From the NCBI GenBank assembly GCA_023389045.1, contig JAEWEZ010000117.1, positions 1 to 7,157 of the forward strand: a DNA stretch of 7,157 nucleotides, written 5' to 3'. Below are positions 1 through 6,610 of this stretch, piece after piece. The notes below the pieces were generated by a model that saw only the letters and a program-made list of their open reading frames with translations, was not told the DNA's origin and ran no database searches. Origin of the DNA: Actinomycetes bacterium. GTDB taxonomy: Bacteria > Actinomycetota > Actinomycetes > Actinomycetales > Dermabacteraceae. Every line of letters starts with the position of its first letter. Position 1 is the stretch's first letter. A program made the position numbers and the translations under genes.

Positions 1-418
1 GCCCACTCCAGAGGGCTCGATACTTATTAACATCCATGATTTTTTTAAGTACCGCATCAAGCTTCTTCACGAGGTCCTTGAAACTAAATGAGCCTTCCTC
101 GCCCTTACCGGCGCTTTCGCCAGGGCCGGCCTCACCACCGGCGCCTCCTTCACGGGAGGCGGTGTCCTGCTCCTCGGCCTGCCGATCCAGATCCTGTTGC
201 GTGGCCGTGAGTTCACCCTCACGCTCGGCGAACTGCTCCACAATCTGTCCGCTCCAGCGGGCACGGAACTCTTCAGCGTCTGCGCCGCACCAGATCGCTT
301 CATTCATCACGAGCGGCGCCAGCTGTTCCCGCAGCTCGATAATCCGCTGAGCCTTCTGCTGCACAAGCTGTGCATGGTCACGCAGTTGAACGGTATCCGC
401 TCCAAGAAATCCCGCCAC
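1..418 (-). CDS. WXG100-like type VII secretion substrate, N-terminal part (runs off left edge)
   Basis: Partial gene read leftward; 139 codons are visible and no stop is reached before the edge. Residues 1-80 look like a WXG100/ESAT-6-type helical hairpin: an N-terminal GADTVQLRDHA, a first helix, then the turn IWCGADAEEFRARW with the W-x-G triad at Trp43-Gly45, then a second Gln/Glu-rich helix. Residues about 87-110 form a Gly/Glu/Ser-rich linker, followed by a Lys-rich helix (about 112-132, FKDLVKKLDAVLKKI). Canonical WXG100 proteins are about 100 residues, so this is a longer protein, with the secretion-type domain leading into another region. The family is exported by ESX/type VII systems; none of that machinery is in the window. 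I chose the GTG at 418-416 because AGGGAG lies 7 bases upstream and the family usually starts just before the GAD motif. In-frame alternatives are ATG at 460 and GTG at 487, the latter with AGGAG 6 bases upstream. The domain call is by recognition; the C-terminal function is unknown. Confidence 0.75.
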   Translation of the reverse strand, partial: MAGFLGADTVQLRDHAQLVQQKAQRIIELREQLAPLVMNEAIWCGADAEEFRARWSGQIVEQFAEREGELTATQQDLDRQAEEQDTASREGGAGGEAGPGESAGKGEEGSFSFKDLVKKLDAVLKKIMDVNKYRALWSG

Positions 419-425
419 GATTCCA

Positions 426-431
426 CTCCCT
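426..431 (-). promoter_or_regulatory. Ribosome binding site for the WXG100-like gene
   Basis: Reads AGGGAG on the minus strand, with a 7-base spacer to the GTG at 418-416. It decides the start used here. A competing AGGAG at 494-498 sits 6 bases before an in-frame GTG at 487, which would add 23 residues including a Cys-rich stretch not expected in the family. Confidence 0.55.
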
Positions 432-536
432 GAGAACAAGCCATCTCCGACTCGGGGCATCCTGCAGGTGCCGGCACACCTGCACACCCCTTGCTCCTGA
501 CAGCACTCACACTAGGAAGAACTTGCGCCTGCCCAC

Positions 537-554
537 ATGGGGAGAAGTCCCCAT
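537..554. repeat. Inverted repeat, 7-bp stem with 4-base loop
   Basis: ATGGGGA and TCCCCAT are perfect inverse complements around GAAG. On the plus strand a short T run (558-561) follows, giving a weak terminator look, but no plus-strand gene lies upstream in the window. On the minus strand it would lie in the untranslated leader of, or in the promoter region for, the WXG100-like gene. The role is unknown: operator, leader hairpin or chance. Confidence 0.4.
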
Positions 555-596
555 CAGTTTTCTCACCTCACCTACGTTTTTATGCTCTGGATAGCG

Positions 597-609
597 TCAC
601 CCCAGGTGA
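597..609. repeat. Short dyad TCACC-CCA-GGTGA within a TCACC cluster
   Basis: Two 5-base arms flank a 3-base centre. Further TCACC copies lie at 563-567, 568-572, 633-637 and 699-703. A cluster of this kind in a control region can mark a regulator site, but no known regulator is recognised. Confidence 0.25.
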
Positions 610-842
610 ACGACACACCCCCCACCATGGCGTCACCAGTAGTTCATATTTGCGCCATCTCCCCCGCCACAAAGTGCCACCTTCTGGCTGCGAGATAGTC
701 ACCTGCGGGCCGCAGCCACAACACCTTCTCGTCCTCCGTCGGACACCCACCCAGCGAGCAGGCAAGCGGAACCGCCCCTGCCGCAGACCATGGCGCGAAT
801 GCCGCCCCTACGATGGGCCACGAAGCGGCCCCACCGACCTCG

Positions 843-848
843 AAGGAG
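843..848 (+). promoter_or_regulatory. Ribosome binding site of the PH-like gene
   Basis: AAGGAG is followed by a 6-base spacer to ATG at 855. This favours 855 over an upstream in-frame ATG at 813, which would add 14 residues and has no comparable site. Confidence 0.75.
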
Positions 849-854
849 CACGAG

Positions 855-1286
855 ATGACCGAGGCAACTCCCCAGTGGCCGGTCCGCCAGGAGCAGGATT
901 ACCGCGACGCCCTCCAACGCAATGTCATGGATGGCCGCAATGAGCTCTATTTCATTAAAATCGGGGAGATTTTCTTCCCCGATGAAGACGTACTCCTGGC
1001 GCTCCCGGGTTCCGCTGGCGACGATACTGAGGCACTCATCGTCACTACCCATCGCCTCCTGAAAGTGCAATTTCTGGCGTTTCGTCGCCACCTACGGTTC
1101 GAAATCCCCGCATCGCTCGTGGCAGGGGCGGAGTATCGTCGCGGTTTCTTCACCCGACTCAAAATATGGCGCCGCGATTCGCGCCACCCCTTCAAGTTTG
1201 TCGTCGGGAATGCCGATGACACCGAACGCTTCGTGCACCAGCTCAATCATCTAATCGCCACGGGCCGACTCCCCGAGGGGGTCTAA
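855..1286 (+). CDS. Small protein with a bacterial PH-like domain, function unknown
   Basis: Encodes 143 residues with no signal peptide or membrane segment, so probably cytoplasmic. The pattern fits the bacterial PH/YokE-like fold: a helical N-terminus (1-28), GEIFFPDEDVLLALPG (about 37-52), a strand with the typical LIVTTHRLLKVQ (61-72), then FEIPASLVAGAEYRRGFFTRLKIW (82-105) and a strand FKFVV (113-117). It closes with a C-terminal helix DDTERFVHQLNHLI (121-134), as PH domains do. Such domains occur alone in many actinobacteria and bind lipids, peptides or protein partners; no ligand can be inferred here. It is transcribed alone, divergent from the WXG100-like gene, and ends at the hairpin at 1302. 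The gene is real on the strength of its RBS, composition and terminator; the fold is recognised by pattern only. Confidence 0.75.
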   Translation: MTEATPQWPVRQEQDYRDALQRNVMDGRNELYFIKIGEIFFPDEDVLLALPGSAGDDTEALIVTTHRLLKVQFLAFRRHLRFEIPASLVAGAEYRRGFFTRLKIWRRDSRHPFKFVVGNADDTERFVHQLNHLIATGRLPEGV

Positions 1287-1301
1287 AGGCACGTATGTAA
1301 A

Positions 1302-1331
1302 CGGCGCCGCCCCTGGTCAGGGGCGGCGCCG
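1302..1331. terminator. Strong hairpin, probably a shared terminator of convergent genes
   Basis: A perfect 13-bp stem, C1302-T1314 paired with A1319-G1331, closes a GGTC loop and is almost entirely G/C. It lies 15 bases after the PH-like stop and 43 bases beyond the sdaA stop. T-rich tails are poor on the plus strand (GTTGTG) and modest on the minus strand (TTTACAT), so it may act in both directions or as a transcript-end barrier. Confidence 0.8.
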
Positions 1332-1374
1332 GTTGTGCTGTGGTCAGACCGTCGGCTACTGAATCGTGCCAGTT

Positions 1375-2772
1375 TCAGCACTCGGTGAGGGACACCGGCA
1401 CGGCGGTCACCGCCAAACCGCCCATCGCGGTTTCCTTGTACCGCTCGGACATGTCCTTACCGGTCTGGCGCATCGTCTCGATCACCGCATCCAGGGAGAC
1501 GAAGTGCTCCCCGGTGCCGCGCAGAGCGAAGCGCGCCGCGGTGATCGCCTTGACCGCTGCCATGGCATTGCGTTCGATGCAGGGAACCTGCACCAAGCCG
1601 CCCACAGGATCGCAGGTCAGGCCAAGGTTATGCTCCATGGCAATCTCCGCGGCGTTTTCGACCTGGGAGGGCTTTCCGCCCATCACCTCGCACAGCCCGG
1701 CGGCAGCCATCGAGCAGGCCGATCCGACCTCGCCCTGGCAGCCCACCTCGGCGCCCGAGATGGAAGCGTGTTCCTTGTAGAGCGATCCGATCGCCGCAGC
1801 CGTGAGCAGGAAGCGGAAGGCAACCTCATCGGGATCCACATCGTCGATGTAGTGGGTCGCGTAGAACATCACCGCGGGGATCACACCGGCCGCACCATTC
1901 GTCGGCGCTGTCACCACACGCCCGCCGGCAGCGTTTTCTTCATTGACCGCGAGCGCCGCGAGGGAAGCCCATTCCAGGGCATTCGCTTTCTCGTGGTTCG
2001 GGTCCTCCACGCGCAGCGCCTCGTACCAGGTCTGTGCGCGACGCTTTACCTCGAGCCCACCGGGCAGGATCCCGCCGGTCGCGATCCCGCGTTCGATGCA
2101 GTCGCTCATCACGCCCCAGATCTGCAGGACACCGGCGCGGATCTCCTCATCGCTTCGCCACTGGCGTTCACGCATCAGCATCGCTTCAGAGACGGAGAGG
2201 CCCCGCTCTTCACACACGCGCACAAGCTCTGCCGCCGTGGTGAAGATGGCTTTGCCGTCGTCCTCCGCAGCCACCTCGGCCATGGACTGGTCCATGTCTT
2301 TGGCATCCACCACGAAACCGCCACCGATGGAGAACATGGGGCGTTCGAGCAGGGTCTGCCCCTGCGCATCCAGGGCGATGAAGGTCATGCCATTGGAATG
2401 CTCGGGCAGGAAGGTCAGGGGGTGCAGCACGATGGTGGAGGGACGCAGGGAGACCGGCAGGCGACCATCGAGCATGAGCTGCGCTTCACCGGCTTCGATC
2501 AGTGCCACCCGCTCGCGACCGGCTACCGGATCGACCGTTTCAGGGTCGGCCCCTTCCAGGCCCATCGCGATGGCGTCGAGGGTTCCGTGGCCGTGACCGG
2601 TGGCGGCGAGGGAGCCGTACAGGTGCACGGCCACATCGGCAACACGGGAACCGATCTCGGGGTCTTCGAGGACTTCCCGGGCGAACTGAGCGGCAGCCCG
2701 CATGGGGCCGACGGTGTGCGAGCTAGAGGGCCCAATCCCGATCTTGAACAGATCGAACAGGCTGATGCTCAT
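1375..2772 (-). CDS. sdaA: L-serine ammonia-lyase, iron-sulfur dependent, single chain
   Basis: Converts L-serine to pyruvate and ammonia in the cytoplasm using a [4Fe-4S] cluster. The 465-residue length matches the single-chain bacterial enzymes. An N-terminal domain opens with FKIGIGPSSSHTVGP (9-23). The catalytic domain carries TAPTNGAAGVIPAV (288-301), SISGAEVGCQGEVGSAC (337-353) and HNLGLTCDPVGGLVQVPC (381-398). Cys345, Cys387 and Cys398 are the expected cluster ligands. The last residue before the stop is Cys465, matching the C-terminal cysteine that enters the active site in the Legionella pneumophila enzyme. The ATG at 2772 has GAGGAG 4 bases upstream and overlaps the helicase stop by 4 bases (ATGA), so the genes are very likely co-transcribed and translationally coupled. 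The hairpin at 1302-1331 probably ends the transcript. No serine transporter or dedicated regulator is beside it. Identity is near certain. Confidence 0.97.
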   Translation of the reverse strand: MSISLFDLFKIGIGPSSSHTVGPMRAAAQFAREVLEDPEIGSRVADVAVHLYGSLAATGHGHGTLDAIAMGLEGADPETVDPVAGRERVALIEAGEAQLMLDGRLPVSLRPSTIVLHPLTFLPEHSNGMTFIALDAQGQTLLERPMFSIGGGFVVDAKDMDQSMAEVAAEDDGKAIFTTAAELVRVCEERGLSVSEAMLMRERQWRSDEEIRAGVLQIWGVMSDCIERGIATGGILPGGLEVKRRAQTWYEALRVEDPNHEKANALEWASLAALAVNEENAAGGRVVTAPTNGAAGVIPAVMFYATHYIDDVDPDEVAFRFLLTAAAIGSLYKEHASISGAEVGCQGEVGSACSMAAAGLCEVMGGKPSQVENAAEIAMEHNLGLTCDPVGGLVQVPCIERNAMAAVKAITAARFALRGTGEHFVSLDAVIETMRQTGKDMSERYKETAMGGLAVTAVPVSLTEC

Positions 2773-4307
2773 TTCTCTCCTCTGCGACGGCGGGGGCGAT
2801 GCGACTGCGCGGAGCGGGAGGACGTGCGAGCACTGCAGCCGGAGCCGTTGCGGCCCGCGCCGGAGCCTCCGGAGCTGGCATGGCCGCCGGTGGCATTCCT
2901 GCGGGCACGGCGGGAGGTGTCACTGGAGCGGCCCTGACGGCGGCTGGTGCCGGGGGCAGAGCCTCGGGAGCCGTCATCGTCCCAGGCTGCACGTCGTTCC
3001 TCGTTCGTACGCCGTTCAGCGGCCCGACGGGCGTCGGCACCGCCTTTTCGGCGTAGATCGAGCTTACGCGGCGCGCCTTTGTACTTGGTCAGCGCCGGAT
3101 CCTCGACCGTCTCGCCAGACGGACGACGCGCGCCGAGCTGGGCGAGTGCCTCCGAGGTATCGTCCGGAACCTCGGCCCAGACGGGTTCTGCCCCGGCCTG
3201 GGTGATGATCCGGGAGATTGCTTCGGTCTGGTGCGGGAGCGCGAGGGTGACGACAGTGCCGGACGCGCCGGCACGGGCAGTGCGGCCAGAACGGTGCACG
3301 TATTCCTTGAGACCATCGGCCGGATCCACATGCACCACCATCGAGACGTCGTCGATGTGCAGGCCACGGGCAGCCACATCGGTGGCGACCAGCACGGGGA
3401 AAGCCCCCTGGCGGAAGCCGGCCAGAACGTTGGTGCGCAGGCCCTGCTGCTTGGAGCCGTGCAGGGCGGCAGCACGCACGCCCACCTCGATGAGTTCCTG
3501 GGCCACGCGCTCGGCACCGAGCTGGGTGCGGGTGAAGAGCAGGGTGCGTCCGGGCCGGGCGGCGAGCGCTGCCGTCACGGAACGTTTGGCCGACGGGGCG
3601 ATGGCGAGCACATGGTGGCTCATCGTCGCCACCGCCGCGGCCACCGGCACCGTCTCATGGGAGACCGGATCGACCAGGAAGTCGTCGATGATCTGCTCGA
3701 CCTGCCCGTCCAGGGTGGCCGAGAAGAGCATCTTCTGGGTGCCCATCGGGGTGGCGGCGAGGATGTCGCGCACCGCCGGGAGGAAGCCGAGCTCTGCCAT
3801 GTGGTCGGCTTCGTCGATCACGGTGGTTTCCACCGCATCCAGCATGAGCGCGCCGCGTTCTGCCAGGTCAATCAGACGCCCCGGGGTGGCGACCACGATG
3901 TGCACGCCGCGTGCCAGGGCATCGGCCTGCTTTTCGATGTTCATGCCGCCGGCCACGAGCTGGGCGCGCAGGCCCACGGCGCGGGCGAAGGGGTGGATGG
4001 TGTCGACGACCTGCACGGCCAGTTCACGGGTCGGCACCAGCACAACGCCGAGGGGCTTACGGCGGTGCACACGGCGGCCACGGAAACGGGCCGTCATCGA
4101 CAGGGTGAAGGCGAGGGTTTTGCCGGAGCCGGTTTCGGCGCGGGCAAGCACGTCCCGGCCGGCGAGGGCGTCGGGAAGGATGACCTCCTGGATTTCGAAG
4201 GCGCGGTTCATCCCCTGCTGGGCGAGAACATCCAGCAGCTCTTCGGGCAGTGCCATGTCCTCGAAGCGCTCGGCGCGGTGGGCGGAGCGGCGGCGGGCCT
4301 TGGGCAT
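2769..4307 (-). CDS. DEAD-box ATP-dependent RNA helicase, RhlE/CsdA-like, with basic tail
   Basis: Predicted to unwind or remodel RNA with ATP, in ribosome assembly, mRNA decay or cold response; the substrate is not known. It has 512 residues. The motifs appear in order: Q motif with FEDM (15-18) and Gln40; motif I AETGSGKT (57-64); Ia PTRELA (92-97); Ib TPGR (141-144); II DEAD (165-168); III SAT (196-198); IV LLFTR (256-260); V ATDVAARGLHID (308-319); VI HRSGRTARAG (338-347). Both RecA-like domains are complete. Residues from about 410 are a low-complexity Arg/Gly/Ser tail ending in RPRRRRGEK, as expected for non-specific RNA contact. The ATG at 4307 follows AGGAGG by 6 bases; an ATG at 4388 in the same frame would run across the panD start and is rejected. 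It is divergent from panD and overlaps sdaA by 4 bases. The subfamily is uncertain, so no symbol is given. Confidence 0.95.
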   Translation of the reverse strand: MPKARRRSAHRAERFEDMALPEELLDVLAQQGMNRAFEIQEVILPDALAGRDVLARAETGSGKTLAFTLSMTARFRGRRVHRRKPLGVVLVPTRELAVQVVDTIHPFARAVGLRAQLVAGGMNIEKQADALARGVHIVVATPGRLIDLAERGALMLDAVETTVIDEADHMAELGFLPAVRDILAATPMGTQKMLFSATLDGQVEQIIDDFLVDPVSHETVPVAAAVATMSHHVLAIAPSAKRSVTAALAARPGRTLLFTRTQLGAERVAQELIEVGVRAAALHGSKQQGLRTNVLAGFRQGAFPVLVATDVAARGLHIDDVSMVVHVDPADGLKEYVHRSGRTARAGASGTVVTLALPHQTEAISRIITQAGAEPVWAEVPDDTSEALAQLGARRPSGETVEDPALTKYKGAPRKLDLRRKGGADARRAAERRTNEERRAAWDDDGSRGSAPGTSRRQGRSSDTSRRARRNATGGHASSGGSGAGRNGSGCSARTSSRSAQSHRPRRRRGEK

Positions 4308-4375
4308 GGTGATCCTCCTGACGACGGTGCGATGCCCATTCTCGCGCACGCTCCCGCGTGGGACACTGGCAGGCG
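4308..4375. promoter_or_regulatory. Divergent control region between helicase and panD
   Basis: Only 68 bases separate the two start codons, so both operons must be driven from here or from overlapping promoters inside the coding ends. The centre holds a short dyad, CACGC-TCCC-GCGTG (4347-4360). No clear sigma-70-type -35/-10 pair is visible. The upstream leaders must be very short. Confidence 0.5.
4314..4319 (-). promoter_or_regulatory. Ribosome binding site of the DEAD-box helicase
   Basis: A full AGGAGG on the minus strand, 6 bases before ATG 4307. It settles the start as MPKARRR rather than the 27-residue-longer frame. Confidence 0.85.
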
Positions 4376-4801
4376 ATGATGCGCACATTCATGACCTCGA
4401 AGATTCACCGAGCCACGGTCACCCAGGCAGATCTGCACTACGTCGGCTCTGTCACGATTGATGCTGACCTGCTGGATGCCGCTGGCCTGCTCGAAAACGA
4501 ACAGGTGACGATCGTCGATATCGCCAATGGCAATCGGCTGACCACCTACGCGATTGCCGGGGAACGCGGCAGCGGTGTGATCGGAATCAATGGCGCGGCC
4601 GCTCATCTCGTCTCCCCCGGCGACCTCGTCATCATCATGGCCTACGGGCTGCTCGGTCCCGAGGAGATCGCGGGCCACACCCCCACCGTGGTGCATGTGG
4701 ATGAGAACAACCGGGTGGTGTCTCTGGGCAGTGACGGCGCTGAGCCGGTGCCCGGCGCCGAGGATCAGATCAGCGGGCGGCTCAGCACCGGCATGCAGTG
4801 A
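4376..4801 (+). CDS. panD: Aspartate 1-decarboxylase precursor (pyruvoyl enzyme)
   Basis: Makes beta-alanine and CO2 from L-aspartate, supplying pantothenate and CoA synthesis in the cytoplasm. The 141-residue proenzyme self-cleaves between Gly24 and Ser25 (HYVG|SVTID), turning Ser25 into the pyruvoyl cofactor. Family landmarks include KIHRATVTQADLHYVGS (9-25), Arg54 and Tyr58, and GERGSGVIGINGAAAH (62-77). The core ends near residue 92, followed by an extended tail that is Asp/Glu/Gly-rich near its end. It is somewhat longer than the roughly 126-residue E. coli protein and similar to mycobacterial forms. Tandem ATGs lie at 4376 and 4379; the first keeps the canonical Ser25 numbering, while the weak GCAGG at 4369-4373 is better spaced for the second. 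The start is therefore uncertain by one codon. The stop overlaps the next start by 4 bases (GTGA). No panB or panC is in the window. Confidence 0.97.
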   Translation: MMRTFMTSKIHRATVTQADLHYVGSVTIDADLLDAAGLLENEQVTIVDIANGNRLTTYAIAGERGSGVIGINGAAAHLVSPGDLVIIMAYGLLGPEEIAGHTPTVVHVDENNRVVSLGSDGAEPVPGAEDQISGRLSTGMQ

Positions 4802-5721
4802 GCGGGGTTCTCTCCGGTTTCTACATCGTCTGGGCGATCATTGCGGTCGGCTGGGCGGTGGGGCGCACCGGGGTGCTCGGCACGGAGCCGCGCTATGTGC
4901 TCAACCGTGTCACCTTCTTTGTCTGCTCCCCCGCCCTCGTGCTCACGGCACTGTTGGAATCGGATCCGGCGCGTCTGATCGGTCCCGGTTTTTGGGTGGC
5001 AGGGATCTCGGGGCTGACGACGGGGGCGCTCCTGGCCGGGGCGCTGCGCGTGTTCACGCACCGCCGCGGGGCGGATCTGGTGATCGCCGCGGTGAGCGGT
5101 TCGGTGGTGAACGGCGCCAATATGGGGTTCCCGATCGCCGCCTATGTGCTGGGCGATCTCTCCCATGCGCTGCCCGTCATCCTTTTTCAGCAGGCGGTGT
5201 ACACGCCTCTGTACCTCTTTGTTCTGCACGCGGTGACCAGTGGGGAGCCACAGTCTCTGCGTGCTGTGGCGCGCAATATCGCTCAGAATCCGACGATTAT
5301 TGCTACGGCGCTTGGCCTCACCCTGGTTCTCCTCGGGGTGCAGATCCCTCCGATCGTGCTCGAGCCGGTGCAGAATCTCGCGCAGATGGCGATCCCCGCG
5401 ATGCTCCTTGCCTACGGCATTTCCCTGATCGGAGCGCGGCCCTTTGCGGCCGATGATGGCTACCGGGCTCTGACAGTGGCAGCATCCAGCGTGAAGCTTC
5501 TGCTCATGCCTCTGGTTGCGGCCGGGGTGGGCTCTTTGCTTGGGCTCAGTGGAGCGGAGCTCTTCGCGGTGGTGGTGATGGCAGCCCTGCCCACGGCCCA
5601 AAACGTATTTGTGGCGGCAAGCCGCTATGCGGCGGCCGAGAACCTTGCTCGCGACACCGTGCTGGTGACAACGGTGGGGACGGTCGCTGTGCTCCTCGCG
5701 GTCTCCGCTGTTCTCACCTAG
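4798..5721 (+). CDS. AEC (auxin efflux carrier) family permease
   Basis: A 307-residue integral membrane protein with about ten hydrophobic segments, at roughly 6-22, 35-53, 64-86, 95-117, 124-146, 165-184, 195-214, 226-248, 253-272 and 286-305. Family-type features are the early NRVTFFVCSPALVLTAL segment (36-52), NGANMGFPIAAYVLG (105-119) in the fourth segment, NPTIIATALGL (164-174) and the late LPTAQNVFVAASRY (264-277). Members carry organic acids, amino acids or related anions; the substrate here cannot be read from sequence. The GTG at 4798 lies inside the panD stop (GTGA) and has no Shine-Dalgarno of its own, so translation is probably coupled to panD. Later candidate starts would remove the first membrane segment. 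The operon link makes aspartate, beta-alanine or a pantothenate precursor reasonable guesses, but these are inference only. It converges on the ROK gene, ending 29 bases from that gene's stop. Confidence 0.9.
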   Translation: MSGVLSGFYIVWAIIAVGWAVGRTGVLGTEPRYVLNRVTFFVCSPALVLTALLESDPARLIGPGFWVAGISGLTTGALLAGALRVFTHRRGADLVIAAVSGSVVNGANMGFPIAAYVLGDLSHALPVILFQQAVYTPLYLFVLHAVTSGEPQSLRAVARNIAQNPTIIATALGLTLVLLGVQIPPIVLEPVQNLAQMAIPAMLLAYGISLIGARPFAADDGYRALTVAASSVKLLLMPLVAAGVGSLLGLSGAELFAVVVMAALPTAQNVFVAASRYAAAENLARDTVLVTTVGTVAVLLAVSAVLT

Positions 5722-6569
5722 TCCCTGACATCAGTGGCAGTGCACGACGACTAGCCGAGTCCGTGGGGATTGCCCGGCGAGAGGTCATGGGTGAGGAACA
5801 GAACCGCGGCGCCGATCGCCCCGACGCTGCGGCCGAGGGTTGAGGGAACCAGCTGCACAGCGCTAAATCCGTGAGCGACCTCGTGATCGGCGTGCTCGTG
5901 GAGCAGGGGCAGCGCCACATCACAGATCTGGTCCCAGTAGGGGCCGCCGATAATGACCTGCTCTGCATCGTGTATATCGACGAGGGTGCGCATCGCTTCG
6001 GCAAGCGCTGCGCCGGGTCGTTCCAGCAGGGCGAGGGTCAGCTGGTCGCCGGCTGCGGCGCTTTCCGTGAGGATCTTGAGACGGTCGCGACGCTGCCCGC
6101 CGGCATCTGCGTCGAGAATCCCCAGTGCCTCGGCTCGCTGAAGCAGCGCGTCGGCATCGGTGTAGAGGCTCAGGCACCCGAGGCGCCCACAGCGGCAGCG
6201 TTCGGTGCCGAGCCCCGTCCCAAGGTGCCCGATCTCGCCGGCGCGGCCGCGGTCTCCCCGTCGGACCACACCGTCTTCCGCCACAGCGGAACCGATCCCG
6301 TCGCCCACATAGAGATAAAGCACAGTGCCGCGGGGAGCGTGCCGACCCACCCAGATTTCGGCGGCGAGCGCCGCGTGCGTGTCTTTATCCAGCATGACCG
6401 GCAGGCCGGTGGCTTCATGGATGAGGCTGGTCACCGGCACTTCACGCCAACCAGGCAGCCACGGCGGATCCATCATCACGCCGCGGTCGCTGTCCACGCC
6501 GCCGGAGGCGGCGATGCCGATGCCAAGCAGTTCGGGGCGATACCCCGCCTTCTCGGGATCGTCGGATGT

Positions 6570-6610
6570 GGGGTCGCGGGGTTCGGATGCGGGGTGGTGG
6601 GGTGGGGCGG
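6570..6610 (+). repeat. G-run cluster, potential G-quadruplex, inside the ROK gene
   Basis: The plus strand has five GGGG runs (6570-6573, 6578-6581, 6591-6594, 6599-6602, 6604-6607) with spacers of 4, 9, 4 and 1 bases. This is the template strand of the ROK gene and corresponds to the Pro/Asp/Ser-rich linker, where CCCC-containing codons recur. It could be a byproduct of the linker or a structured DNA element. Confidence 0.5.

Larger units (their letters stand above)
419..854. other. Divergent intergenic region, no gene seen
   Basis: This stretch separates the leftward WXG100-like gene from the rightward PH-like gene and must hold control elements for both. Translations in all frames give only Arg/Pro/Ser-rich, unconserved-looking peptides, so I call no gene. 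It contains a 7-bp hairpin at 537-554 and five TCACC plus one GGTGA motif between 563 and 703. I could not identify a convincing -35/-10 pair in either direction. Confidence 0.6.

Noticed and set aside
537..554. Intrinsic terminator call for the 7-bp hairpin
   Set aside because: The T run is short and offset, and no plus-strand gene precedes it in the window; recorded only as an inverted repeat.
491..943. A 150-codon plus-strand frame through the intergenic region into the PH-like gene
   Set aside because: Pro/Arg-rich, no plausible start signal, and it overlaps the PH-like gene in another frame.
1366..2937. A 523-codon open frame on the plus strand opposite sdaA
   Set aside because: It is an antisense shadow of GC-rich sdaA coding sequence: His/Arg/Gly-rich with no recognisable domain, while the minus strand encodes an unmistakable enzyme.
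2947..4461. A 504-codon plus-strand frame opposite the helicase
   Set aside because: Ser/Arg/Ala-rich antisense product with no domain; it also crosses the panD start region. The overlapping 382-codon frame at 3231-4379 is rejected for the same reason.
4765..5601. A 278-codon minus-strand frame opposite the AEC permease
   Set aside because: His/Arg/Gln-rich hydrophilic shadow of membrane-protein codons; no family recognised.
5722..5750. Terminator between the permease and the ROK gene
   Set aside because: The 29-base gap has no convincing stem or T tract in either direction.
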